A stretch of DNA of 64,000 nucleotides from Solirubrobacter sp963736505 (GTDB lineage Bacteria > Actinomycetota > Thermoleophilia > Solirubrobacterales > Solirubrobacteraceae): positions 434,001 through 498,000 of the forward strand of contig CAVTOZ010000001.1 in NCBI GenBank assembly GCA_963736505.1, written 5' to 3'. Shown piece by piece: positions 27,237 to 35,227 of this stretch. Each line of letters starts with the position of its first letter. The first letter of the stretch is position 1. The position numbers were made by a program, and so were the translations under genes. The notes under the pieces were generated by a model. That model saw only the letters and a list, made by a program, of their open reading frames with translations, had not been told where the DNA came from and ran no database searches.

Positions 27237-27639
27237 GATGGTAGGTCTCGCCGGCGAGGATCTTGTGCGCCCGGAAGAGCTGCTCGAGCAGCACCACGCG
27301 GGCGAGCTGGTGCGGGAGCGTCAGCGGCCCGAAGGACAGCCGGTGGTCGACGTCCGCGAGCTGCGTCCCGTACGGCCCGCCGATCACGAAGCTGACGTCG
27401 CGGCCGCCCTGGCGGCGGTCCTCGACCCAGCGCGCGAAGTCCTCGGACGCGTACGTGCGCCCGCGGCTGTCGAGCAGGCACACATAGGTGCGCTCCGGGA
27501 TCCGGCGGGCCAGCGCGTCGTCGTCGGCCACCTCGATCACGTCGATCCGCGCGTGCCGCGAAAGCAGCTTGGAGTAGTGCTCGAGATCGTCGACGTACGG
27601 CGCCCGGGCTTTCCCGACCGCGACCACGTAGTAGCGCAC
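27229..27639 (-). CDS. rlmH: 23S rRNA (pseudouridine1915-N3)-methyltransferase RlmH
   Basis: A 136-residue SPOUT methyltransferase. The N-terminal strand and helix (VRYYVVAVGKARAPYVDDLEHY), the knot loop with FVIGGPYG and the C-terminal tail HKILAGETYHHG fit RlmH. GTG 27639 is chosen because it aligns with the family start, and because longer frames run into the divergent DUF3467 gene. It overlaps argS by 8 bp and probably shares its transcript. Confidence 0.92.
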   Translation of the reverse strand: MRYYVVAVGKARAPYVDDLEHYSKLLSRHARIDVIEVADDDALARRIPERTYVCLLDSRGRTYASEDFARWVEDRRQGGRDVSFVIGGPYGTQLADVDHRLSFGPLTLPHQLARVVLLEQLFRAHKILAGETYHHG

Positions 27640-27654
27640 GGTGTGGGATGCTAG

Positions 27655-27960
27655 GTGGCAATGGGCGATGAACGGGAGCGGCATTTCAACCTCCACACCA
27701 CGCCCGAGGTGATGGCGGGGGTCTACGCCAACTTCGCGACCGTCTCGCACTCCGACTACGAGTTCACGCTGACGTTCTCGCGCGTCGACCACGAGGTCGA
27801 GGCCGACGAGGTCCCCGGCGTCGTCGTCTCCCGCATCTCGCTGTCGCAGAAGGCGATGCGCGAGCTGATCGACGCGATGGAGGACAACTGGTCGAAGTGG
27901 AGCACGCGGGAGGGCATCAAGCGCCTGCCCGAGTTCCGCGACGACCGCCCGGACTACTGA
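27655..27960 (+). CDS. DUF3467 family protein
   Basis: A 101-residue protein with the family pattern GVYANFATVSHSDYEFTLTFSRV followed by an alpha-helical tail (SQKAMRELIDAMEDNWSKWSTREG). The molecular role of DUF3467 is unknown. GTG 27655 and ATG 27661 are both possible starts. It is divergent from rlmH and convergent with the M48 protease gene; its stop codon lies inside the first copy of the 61-bp duplication. Confidence 0.85.
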   Translation: MAMGDERERHFNLHTTPEVMAGVYANFATVSHSDYEFTLTFSRVDHEVEADEVPGVVVSRISLSQKAMRELIDAMEDNWSKWSTREGIKRLPEFRDDRPDY

Positions 27961-28080
27961 GGTCCCGGCTCTGGCCTTCGGCCACCCCGGTTACCTCACG
28001 AGGGGTTAGAGAGACCGCTGAGGTCCCGGCTCTGGCCTTCGGCCACCCCGGTTACCTCACGAGGGGTTAGAGAGACCGCT
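27957..28080. repeat. 61-bp tandem duplication containing a bidirectional hairpin terminator
   Basis: Bases 27957-28019 are identical to 28018-28080, which gives two adjacent copies with a 61-bp period. Each copy folds into a long imperfect hairpin running from GAGGTCCCGG to TTACCTC with the tip TGGCC-TTC-GGCCA. It lies between the convergent DUF3467 and M48 genes, so it probably terminates both. The duplication includes the last codons of the M48 gene and one base of the DUF3467 tyrosine codon with its stop. Confidence 0.9.
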
Positions 28081-29260
28081 TCGCTTCAAAGGCCAGCGCT
28101 TGGCCGATCCGCTCCATCGTGCCGGGATGCGTCCCGAGCAGGAGCTGCTTCCAGCGCGGCGGGTCGGGATCGCCGACGTTCTGGATCGTGATCCGGCGCT
28201 CGAACGCGACCATCGCCTCCGGCTCCCCGGTCATGCGCAGCGCGAAGTCGTCGGCGCGGCGCTCGATCGCGCGTGAGAGCTGGTTGGAGATCGTCGTCAC
28301 GGCCGGCGTGAGCAGCGCCAGCGAGAGCGCGACGGCGGGCAGCGGCGTGGCGCCCTCGCGCTGCAGCGTCTCGGCCACGCGGGCGACGGCGAGCGTGGCG
28401 AACGGCGCCACCAGCGCGAGCCAGAGCAGGCCGTAGGGCACGTCGCGGTAGTGCACGTGGCCCAGCTCGTGCGCGATCACGAGCCGCGTCTCGGCCGGCG
28501 TGAAGTCCTTCAGCAGCGTGTCGTAGAGCACGACGCGCTTGGTGTGGCCGATCCCGTTGACGTACGCGTTGGCGGCGGTCGTGCGGCGCGAGGCGTCGAC
28601 CTCGTAGACCTCGCCGACGTCGACGCCGGCCTTCTCGGCGATCGCGAGCACGTCGTCGCGCGCCGGGCCTGCGGGCAGCGGCGTGAACGTGTTGAAGATC
28701 GGGTCGAGCACGACCGGGCCGACGAACGTGAAGACGACCGCGAAGCCCGCCACCGCCGCCGCTCCCGGCGCCCACCAGCCGCGCCCGAAGCGGCGCATCG
28801 CGACGATCAGCACGGCGCCGCCGCCGGCCGCCATCGCGCCGCCGATCGCGGTGCCCTTGACCAGGTCCACCGTCCAGCCGCCCCAGGACTGTGTGACCAG
28901 TCCCACATCCTTGGCGCGCTCGCGCGCGACGGCGCGCAGCGGCAGCACGGCGGCGGTCGTCGCGACGGTCAGCGCCGCGGCCGTCAGCGCGCCCGTCAGG
29001 ACGGGGCGCGCGCCCGCGCGCGGCGGCCGCCGGACGGCGTAGACGAGCACGGCCAGCTCGAGCGCGGTCTGGCCGGCGAACAGCTTCAGCTGGCCGTTGC
29101 GGAACCGCTTGGCGTGCGCCAGCTCCTCGGCGCTGAAGTAGGCTCGTGCGTCCACCTGCCGGTGCGGGAAGCGCTCCCGTGGCCGCAGGAGCAGGACCGC
29201 CGCCTCCGACACGACCAGCGTGCCCGTGAGGACGGCGGGAAGGCGGAGCCGTTGCGGCAC
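28067..29260 (-). CDS. M48 family membrane metalloprotease, Ste24/CAAX-protease-like
   Basis: A 397-residue integral membrane zinc protease. There are several helices before the catalytic site. The zinc motif HELGH is at 264-268 (LVIAHELGHVHYRD), and the third ligand region is RAIERRADDFALRM. The NAYVNGIGHTKRVVLYDTLL segment before it is typical of Ste24-type M48 enzymes. It may degrade or process membrane proteins. It starts at GTG 29260, 17 bp from the divergent phosphoesterase. Its final codons lie in the duplicated 61-bp unit, so an intact copy of the C-terminal coding sequence also exists downstream as non-coding DNA. Confidence 0.92.
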   Translation of the reverse strand: MPQRLRLPAVLTGTLVVSEAAVLLLRPRERFPHRQVDARAYFSAEELAHAKRFRNGQLKLFAGQTALELAVLVYAVRRPPRAGARPVLTGALTAAALTVATTAAVLPLRAVARERAKDVGLVTQSWGGWTVDLVKGTAIGGAMAAGGGAVLIVAMRRFGRGWWAPGAAAVAGFAVVFTFVGPVVLDPIFNTFTPLPAGPARDDVLAIAEKAGVDVGEVYEVDASRRTTAANAYVNGIGHTKRVVLYDTLLKDFTPAETRLVIAHELGHVHYRDVPYGLLWLALVAPFATLAVARVAETLQREGATPLPAVALSLALLTPAVTTISNQLSRAIERRADDFALRMTGEPEAMVAFERRITIQNVGDPDPPRWKQLLLGTHPGTMERIGQALAFEAKRSL

Positions 29261-29277
29261 CGAATAGACGCTACGCC

Positions 29278-30009
29278 ATGCGGGTCGCGATCTGCACCGA
29301 CATCCACGGCAACCGCCACGCCTTCGAGGCGGTGATCGCCGCTGCCGAGGCGGCGGGCGCGGAGGAGCTGTGGTGCCTCGGCGACCTCGTCGGCTACGGC
29401 GCCGAGCCGGACGCCTGCGTCGCGCTGGCCGAGGCCCACTGCGCGATCTGCCTCGCCGGCAACCACGACCTCGCCGTCGTGGAGGTGCTGTCGCTGGAGG
29501 AGTTCTCGCGCGGCGCCGCGATCGCGGCGCAGTGGACGCAGGACACGATCTCCGCCCGCACGCGCGAGTTCCTGCTCTCGCTCAAGCCGTCCGGCGAAGG
29601 CGAGGGCATCGGGCTCTTCCACGCCTCGCCGCGCGACCCGATCTGGGAGTACGTGCTGTCCGGGCTGACCGCGGAGCTGTGCTTCGACGCGACCGACTTC
29701 CGCGTCTCGCTGATCGGCCACTCGCACGTGGCGCTGTCGTTCCACCGGCCTGAAGGGCAGCCGGCGTCGGGCACGACCCGCCGCGAGGGGACCGAGCTGG
29801 ACCTGTCCACCGGCGAGTGGCTCGTCAACCCGGGCTCGACGGGGCAGCCACGCGACGGCGACCCGCGCGCCGCCTGGCTGCTGCTCGACACCGAGGCCAA
29901 GACCGCCGTCTACCGCCGCGCCGAGTACGACATCGCCGGCGCGCAGGCCGCGATCCGCGCCGCACGGCTGCCCGACTCGCTCGCCGAACGGCTCCAGTAC
30001 GGGCAATGA
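29278..30009 (+). CDS. Calcineurin-like metallophosphoesterase
   Basis: A 243-residue binuclear metal phosphoesterase. All motifs are present: DIHGN (8-12), GDLVGYG (35-41), GNHD, LFHASP and GHSHV. The layout and size match the YfcE/ApaH-related phosphodiesterase group, which acts on small organic phosphates or nucleotides; the substrate cannot be predicted. No signal peptide is seen, so it is cytoplasmic. It is followed 13 bp later by the lipoprotein-kinase pair. Confidence 0.88.
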   Translation: MRVAICTDIHGNRHAFEAVIAAAEAAGAEELWCLGDLVGYGAEPDACVALAEAHCAICLAGNHDLAVVEVLSLEEFSRGAAIAAQWTQDTISARTREFLLSLKPSGEGEGIGLFHASPRDPIWEYVLSGLTAELCFDATDFRVSLIGHSHVALSFHRPEGQPASGTTRREGTELDLSTGEWLVNPGSTGQPRDGDPRAAWLLLDTEAKTAVYRRAEYDIAGAQAAIRAARLPDSLAERLQYGQ

Positions 30010-30022
30010 CCTACTAGCGTGC

Positions 30023-30511
30023 ATGGCGATGAAACGCCTCATTCTCCTGGCGCTTCCGATCGTCCTGGCCGCATGCGGCCAGACGAATCCTGAGCTGATC
30101 CCGCAGAGCAACGCGCAAGCGCTCCAGAAGACCGCGGATCGCGTCGATGCCGCGTGCACGAGCGGGAACCGCTCGGATGCGCGCGCGGCGATCCGCGACG
30201 CGCGCCAGCAGATCGACGCGCTGCCGGGCGCCGTCAGCGAGAAGCTGAGGACGAACCTGTCCGACTGGATCGACCAGATCAACAGCCGGATCGGCGACGA
30301 CTGCCAGGGCGAGGCGACGCCGACGCCCACCGCGAGCGCGACCGAGGCGCCGACCGAGACGCCGACGGCCACCGCGACGAAGACCGCGACGCCGGCGTCG
30401 ACCCCCACCGCGACGGCGACCGCCACGCCCACCGCGACGCCGACCGCGACGCCCACCGAGGCCACCAACGGCGGCGCGGGCGCCCCCACTCCCGCCGGGG
30501 GCGACGGATGA
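30023..30511 (+). CDS. Lipoprotein with Thr/Pro/Ala-rich tail
   Basis: A 162-residue lipoprotein with signal MKRLILLALPIVLAAC (ATG 30023 or 30029 as start) and a lipidated cysteine near residue 18. A helical domain of about 75 residues has two cysteines (DAACTSG, DDCQGE) that may form a disulfide. The last 60 residues are a low-complexity (T-P-T-A) repeat encoded by a hexanucleotide-like DNA repeat, probably a wall-spanning spacer. It overlaps the kinase start by ATGA, so it probably works with the kinase, for example as an outer-face partner. Confidence 0.8.
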   Translation: MAMKRLILLALPIVLAACGQTNPELIPQSNAQALQKTADRVDAACTSGNRSDARAAIRDARQQIDALPGAVSEKLRTNLSDWIDQINSRIGDDCQGEATPTPTASATEAPTETPTATATKTATPASTPTATATATPTATPTATPTEATNGGAGAPTPAGGDG

Positions 30512-31707
30512 CGACCGACCAGCTCTTCGCCGACCGCTACCGCATGGAGCGCCGGCTCGGCGTCGGCGGCATGGCGACCGTGCAACTCGCGTTCGACACG
30601 CGCCTGGAGCGCTACGTCGCGGTCAAGTTGCTGGCCGAGCACCTCGCCGAGGACTCGAGCTTCGTCTCGCGCTTCCGGCGCGAGGCGCTGGCCGCCGCCC
30701 GGCTCGTGCACCCGAACATCGTGCAGGTGTTCGACTTCGGCTCCGAAGCCGCGTCGGGGCGCAACTTCATCGTGATGGAGTACGTCGACGGGCAGTCGTG
30801 CGCGGAGATCCTGCGCGACCGCGGGCCGCTGGTCCCGCGCGACGCGGTCGACATCCTCGCCCAGGCCTGCCGCGGCCTCGACTACGCGCACCGCAACGGC
30901 GTCGTGCACCGCGACGTGAAGCCCGGCAACCTGCTGCGCAACACCGACGGCGTGGTCAAGCTGGCCGACTTCGGCATCGCCAAGGCGGCCGAGCAGTCGG
31001 ACATCACGAAGGCGGGCTCGGTCCTCGGCACCGCCGCCTATCTCTCGCCCGAGCAGACGCGCGGTGAGCCGGCCGAGCCCGGCTCGGACCTGTATGCGCT
31101 CGGCGTCGTCGCCTACCAGCTGCTGGCCGGGCGGCTGCCGTTCGAGGCGGCGTCGCTGACCGACCTCGCCCGCCAGCAGGACGCCGGCGCGCCGCCGCCG
31201 CTGGACGAGCTCAACCGCGACGTCCCGCACGCGCTGGCCGAGACGGTCGCCCGCGCCCTCGCCCGCGAGCGCGCGTACCGGTTCGCGGACGCGGCGGAGA
31301 TGGAGGACGCGCTGCGCGACGGGCTGCAGGGCGTCTCCCACGCCGGGCCGGACACGGACGCGACGCGCGCGCTGTCGGAGACCGAGGCCACGCGGATGAT
31401 CACCGGCACGCGCCCGTCGGCCGCGCCGGCGCCGCGCCCGACGCGGCGGCTGCAGCCGATCGCCGAGGAGCCGCGGCGCGTGCCGCCGCCCTCGCGCCGC
31501 GCGGCCCCGCCGCCGCGCGAGCGCAGCGGCGCCGGCCGCTGGGTCGCGCTGGTGCTGCTGATCGCCGTGATCGCCGGCGGCATCGTCGCCTATCAGGCGA
31601 TCAACAGCTCGACCAAGAAGAGCGTCCAGGTCGAGAAGGTCACCGACGGCAACCTCGGCGACTCCGTGCAGTCGTTCAAGAGCCTGGTCGACGAGAACAC
31701 GCGCTGA
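30508..31707 (+). CDS. PknB-type Ser/Thr protein kinase with one membrane helix
   Basis: A 399-residue kinase. It has a glycine loop (LGVGGMATV, 17-25), catalytic Lys40 (YVAVKLL), HRD (134-136, VVHRDVKPGN), DFG (154-156) and an activation segment ending GTAAYLSPEQ. A proline/arginine-rich juxtamembrane linker (about 275-345) leads to a single helix (WVALVLLIAVIAGGIVAY). The extracellular tail is only about 30 residues, with no PASTA domains. The preceding lipoprotein gene overlaps its start. Its 3' end overlaps the convergent methyltransferase by 32 bp. Confidence 0.94.
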   Translation: MTTDQLFADRYRMERRLGVGGMATVQLAFDTRLERYVAVKLLAEHLAEDSSFVSRFRREALAAARLVHPNIVQVFDFGSEAASGRNFIVMEYVDGQSCAEILRDRGPLVPRDAVDILAQACRGLDYAHRNGVVHRDVKPGNLLRNTDGVVKLADFGIAKAAEQSDITKAGSVLGTAAYLSPEQTRGEPAEPGSDLYALGVVAYQLLAGRLPFEAASLTDLARQQDAGAPPPLDELNRDVPHALAETVARALARERAYRFADAAEMEDALRDGLQGVSHAGPDTDATRALSETEATRMITGTRPSAAPAPRPTRRLQPIAEEPRRVPPPSRRAAPPPRERSGAGRWVALVLLIAVIAGGIVAYQAINSSTKKSVQVEKVTDGNLGDSVQSFKSLVDENTR

Positions 31708-32506
31708 CGACGCGGACGGTCGTCGGCAGCGCGTAGCCGTCGCCGCGGCGGTATGGCTCGGCGAGCCGCCGCAGCTCGTCCTTGACCGCGGGCGGCGCGC
31801 CGGCGAGCCGCGCGGCGGTGCGGACGGTGCCGCCGAGCACGCCGTCCCAGAGCGCGTCGAAGCTCGCGATCTCGAGCTCGAACGCCACCTCGGTCACGTG
31901 CCCGTCGAGCAGCCGCAGGAGGTTCTCGCGGCGGGCGAAGCGCTCGGCGTCAGGCCCGGGCGGGGCGGCGTCGGGGAGCCCGGCGGCGGCGAGCGCCGGG
32001 AGCGCGAACAGCGGCGTGTCCTCGGCCCACATCGCGAGCGCCACCCGGCCGCGCGCGACGCGCCGCAGCTCGGCGACGCCGCGCTCGGGGTCGGGCAGGT
32101 GGTTGACGACGAACGCGCCGAGCACGACGTCGAACTCCTCGTCGGCGAACGGCAGCCGCTCGGCGTCGCCTTCGGCGAACGTCAGCTCCGGATGCCGCCG
32201 CCGCGCCGCCTCGACCATCGCCGGCGCGAGGTCGACGCCGGTGACGATCGCGCCGCGGGCGGCCGCCGCGGCGGCGAGATCGCCGAGCCCGGAGCCGACC
32301 TCGAGCACTCGCGTGCCCTCGCCCACGCCGTCCAGCAGCGGCTCGGTGGCGTGGACGGTCGCGCGCGCCATCAGCGCGCCGTAGGTGGCGGCGCGATCGC
32401 TCCAGCCGGCGGCCTCAAACGCCTTGAACGACGACGACTCGCCCTGCGGGCTCGCGTCGTTGGGGGAATCGCCCAGGGGGCGATTCGCCTCGCGGCTACT
32501 CGGCAT
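31676..32506 (-). CDS. Class I SAM-dependent methyltransferase (Methyltransf_11 type)
   Basis: A 276-residue protein. The SAM motif is VLEVGSGLGDLAAAAAARG, followed by GVDLAPAMVEAARRRHP, DAERLPFADEEFDVV and the post-III region. The substrate is unknown. The first 26 residues (SREANRPLGDSPNDASPQGE and neighbours) are encoded by a copy of the dispersed repeat; the recognisable domain begins at FKAFEAAGWSDRAATYG. The repeat therefore supplies the start codon region, or the start lies further in. It overlaps the tgt stop by 11 bp and the kinase 3' end by 32 bp. Confidence 0.85.
   Translation of the reverse strand: MPSSREANRPLGDSPNDASPQGESSSFKAFEAAGWSDRAATYGALMARATVHATEPLLDGVGEGTRVLEVGSGLGDLAAAAAARGAIVTGVDLAPAMVEAARRRHPELTFAEGDAERLPFADEEFDVVLGAFVVNHLPDPERGVAELRRVARGRVALAMWAEDTPLFALPALAAAGLPDAAPPGPDAERFARRENLLRLLDGHVTEVAFELEIASFDALWDGVLGGTVRTAARLAGAPPAVKDELRRLAEPYRRGDGYALPTTVRVVSACSRRPGS
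32434..32488. repeat. Dispersed repeat, copy 3 (hairpin GAATCGCCC-AGG-GGGCGATTC)
   Basis: This copy matches 18896-18952 through ACGACTCGCCC, GGGCTCGCGTCG and the hairpin at 32466-32486, with about one difference per ten bases. It lies within the 5' coding region of the methyltransferase gene and supplies residues 7-25 of its predicted product. Confidence 0.75.
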
Positions 32507-33704
32507 CGGCGATCTTCCAAGGGGCGGCGCCGTCGCGCACGGCCTTCGCCGCGGCCGCCAGGCGCCCTTCGTCGATCGCGTCGCGCAGCTCCGCCATCAG
32601 CCGCTGCAGGTACGCGAGGTTGTGGATCGTGAGCAGCCGCATCGCCGTGTGCTCCTTGGCCCGCAGCAGGTAGTGCAGGTACGCGCGCGAGTAGCCGTGG
32701 GCGCAGGCGGGGCAGGGGCAGCCGTCGAGCAGCGGCTCGTCGGCCTCGCGCCAGCGCGCCTTCGCGAGATCGACGCGCCAGCGCTTCGCGGGATCGGGCA
32801 CGAGCGCCATGCCGTGGCGGCCGATGCGCGTCGGCATCGCGCAGTCGAACGTGTCGATCCCGAGCTCGACGCCGCGCACGAGGTCGTCGACCTCGCCGAT
32901 CCCGAGCAGGTGCACGGGCCGCTCGGCGGGGATCTCCTCCATCGCCCAGCGGACGACCTCGAACATCTGGTCCTTGTCCTCGCCGAGCGTGCCGCCGATC
33001 GCGACCCCGCCGGTGCCGCGCTGGGCAACTGCCTGAGCCGACGCGCGGCGCAGGTCCTCCTCGACGCCGCCCTGGACGATCCCGTAGACGACCTGCCAGT
33101 CGGGCGCGTGCTCGGCGTGCCACGCGAGGCAGCGGTCGAGCCAGCGATGCGTGCGCTCGGTCGAGCGCGCCGTGTAGTCGCGGCCGCCGTGGAACGGCGT
33201 GCACTCGTCGAACACGAGCGCGATGTCGGAGCCGAGCGCGGCCTGCACCGCCATGGAGGTCTCGGGCCCCATGAACTTCGTCGCGCCGTCGAGGTAGGAG
33301 CGGAACGTCACGCCCTCCTCCTCGATCTTCAGGATCGCGCCCGACCGCTCGCCGGCGGACTGCGCCGCGCGCCCCTTGATCTCGTCGGCGACCGTCCCGT
33401 GGCCCATCGAGAAGACCTGGAAGCCGCCGGAGTCGGTGATCACGGGCTTGTCCCAGGCCATGAAGCGATGCAGCCCGCCGAGCTGGGCGATCAGCTCGTG
33501 GCCGGGCGTGAGGAACAGGTGGAACGTGTTCCCGAGCACCATGTCGTAGCCGAGCTCGGCGGCCTCGCGCACCTCGAGCGTCTTCACGACCGCCTTGGTG
33601 GCGAGCGGGACGAAGGCCGGCGTGCGGACCTCGCCGTGCCGGAGGCGGAGCGTCCCGGTGCGGGCGCGGCTGTCGGGGTCGCGGGTGCGGATCTCGAACG
33701 ACAC
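32496..33704 (-). CDS. tgt: tRNA-guanine transglycosylase (queuine tRNA-ribosyltransferase)
   Basis: A 402-residue enzyme that replaces G34 of GUN-anticodon tRNAs with the queuosine precursor. Visible features are TPAFVPLATKAVVKTL, NTFHLFLTPG, ITDSGGFQVFS (nucleophile region), GIVQGGVEEDLR, IGEVDDLVRGVE, and the zinc site CPCPAC with a downstream His. GTG 33704 gives the family start. The queuosine precursor genes and queA are not in this window. Confidence 0.95.
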   Translation of the reverse strand: MSFEIRTRDPDSRARTGTLRLRHGEVRTPAFVPLATKAVVKTLEVREAAELGYDMVLGNTFHLFLTPGHELIAQLGGLHRFMAWDKPVITDSGGFQVFSMGHGTVADEIKGRAAQSAGERSGAILKIEEEGVTFRSYLDGATKFMGPETSMAVQAALGSDIALVFDECTPFHGGRDYTARSTERTHRWLDRCLAWHAEHAPDWQVVYGIVQGGVEEDLRRASAQAVAQRGTGGVAIGGTLGEDKDQMFEVVRWAMEEIPAERPVHLLGIGEVDDLVRGVELGIDTFDCAMPTRIGRHGMALVPDPAKRWRVDLAKARWREADEPLLDGCPCPACAHGYSRAYLHYLLRAKEHTAMRLLTIHNLAYLQRLMAELRDAIDEGRLAAAAKAVRDGAAPWKIADAE

Positions 33705-33766
33705 GGCCCGGCAGGCTAGTGGGCCCAAGATTTTCCCACCGCCGCGCGCGGCTGATCTAGCGTGAC

Positions 33767-33800
33767 CCGAGCGTTCTGGATCCCCCTAGTGAACGCTCGG
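33767..33800. promoter_or_regulatory. Inverted repeat CCGAGCGTTC-N14-GAACGCTCGG before the peptidase gene
   Basis: A perfect 10-bp inverted repeat with a 14-bp spacer ends 16 bp before the ATG of the thermolysin-like gene and just before its AAAGGGAGG ribosome site. It could be an operator, or an mRNA hairpin at the 5' end that controls translation. Confidence 0.5.
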
Positions 33801-33816
33801 AAAGGGAGGCCTCGCC

Positions 33817-35217
33817 ATGAGCGCCATTCACGTACTGGGCTGGGAGGACGATCCGGGAGCGCCCACGGGCGCCAACCAGCCCGTCGACCGGCCGGTGCCC
33901 GACCCGACCAAGGCGCCGCTGCCCAGCACGATCAAGGGCCGCGCGCCCAAGCCGGGGCCGTACGGCGCCTCGACGAAGAACTTCCGCTACTGGGTCGCCG
34001 CCGACGCGCTGCGCCGCGTCGCCGACTACTGGGGCGGCGTGCTCGGCCCGGTCAAGTGGCATTCGACGGTCGGCAAGCAGCTCGGCGTCACGCTCGACGA
34101 GGGCGAGGACTTCAACGCCTACTACGACCGCGCCGGGCTGCACTTCTTCCACGACACGCCGCCGGGCGGCCCGGAGGTCTGGTCCGGCAACAGCCCGGAC
34201 GTGGTCTGCCATGAGTTCGGCCACGCCGTGCTCGACGCGATCCGGCCGCAGCTGTGGGACGCGACCAGCCTCGAGGTGCCCGCGTTCCACGAGTCGTTCG
34301 GCGACATGAGCGCGATGCTGACCGAGCTCCAGCTGCAGAGCGTGCGCCAGGGTGTGATCACCTCCACCGGCGGCAAGCTCGCGCGCTCGTCGCGGCTGTC
34401 GCGGCTCGCCGAGGAGCTCGGCTGGGCGATCCGCAAGATCGCCCCCGACGCGGTCGACCGGGATTGCCTGCGCAACGCGTCCAACTCGTTCTTCTACAAG
34501 GACCCGGTCACGCTGCCCCCGAACGCGCCCTCGAACCAGCTCTCGTCGGAGCCGCACTCGTTCTCGCGCGTCTTCACCGGCGCGTTCCTGTCGGCGCTCG
34601 CCGGCATGTACTCGGCCGGGACCGCCGGCGAGGTCGCGCTGCAGAAGGTCAGCGTGGACGCGGGGAAGCTGCTGGTCGACGCCGTCAAGGCGACGCCGGT
34701 GGTGGCGGCCTACTACAGCCAGGTCGCGGCGCACATGATCGCGCTCGCGCAGCAGCGCTTCCCGAGCAACGGCTACGTCGGCGCGCTGCGCGCGGGCTTC
34801 GTCGCGCACGGCATCCTGTCGCTGCAGCACACCACGGTTACGCTCAGCGACGCGCACAAGGCGCTGTCGATCAAGCGCGACGACGCGCCGGAGCTGGACC
34901 GGATGGCGCTCTCGGGCTCGCCGTACGGCCTCGACGAGGACCTCCACGTCCACGTCGGCGCGCAGTCCAAGCGCTTCGCGGTCGCCTCCGCGGCTCCCGA
35001 CCTGGGCGCCGTGCAGGGCACGTCGCACGACCGCGTGGCCGCCGCGTACCTCGAGGACCTGTTCCGGCGCGGACAGGTGCACATCGACGCGAAGGTGCGG
35101 ACGGGCCGCGAGATCGTGCGCGACCGCTCGGTCCACACGCACGCGGTCGTGCGCGAGGCCGACGCGCTCGTGCTGCGCCGGCGCGTCTTCGACTGCGGGT
35201 TCGGCGTCGCGGAGTAG
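33817..35217 (+). CDS. Thermolysin-like (gluzincin) zinc metallopeptidase without signal peptide
   Basis: A 466-residue protein. The zinc motif HEFGH is at 132-136 and the third ligand lies in HESFGD (E159, D163), matching the HExxH...ExxxD pattern of M4 thermolysins; an Arg/His/Asp-rich region follows. The N-terminus (MSAIHVLGWEDDPGAPTG) is neither a secretion signal nor a propeptide, although M4 proteases are normally secreted zymogens. The rest, about 170-466, has no second recognised domain. A strong AAAGGGAGG site precedes the ATG. It may act inside the cell or be delivered by a non-Sec route. Confidence 0.78.
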   Translation: MSAIHVLGWEDDPGAPTGANQPVDRPVPDPTKAPLPSTIKGRAPKPGPYGASTKNFRYWVAADALRRVADYWGGVLGPVKWHSTVGKQLGVTLDEGEDFNAYYDRAGLHFFHDTPPGGPEVWSGNSPDVVCHEFGHAVLDAIRPQLWDATSLEVPAFHESFGDMSAMLTELQLQSVRQGVITSTGGKLARSSRLSRLAEELGWAIRKIAPDAVDRDCLRNASNSFFYKDPVTLPPNAPSNQLSSEPHSFSRVFTGAFLSALAGMYSAGTAGEVALQKVSVDAGKLLVDAVKATPVVAAYYSQVAAHMIALAQQRFPSNGYVGALRAGFVAHGILSLQHTTVTLSDAHKALSIKRDDAPELDRMALSGSPYGLDEDLHVHVGAQSKRFAVASAAPDLGAVQGTSHDRVAAAYLEDLFRRGQVHIDAKVRTGREIVRDRSVHTHAVVREADALVLRRRVFDCGFGVAE

Positions 35218-35227
35218 CCTCGGGAGC

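Noticed and set aside
30320..30470. CRISPR-like or tandem repeat array
   Set aside because: The repeated hexamer-like units encode the Thr/Pro/Ala tail of a lipoprotein. There are no unique spacers of constant length.
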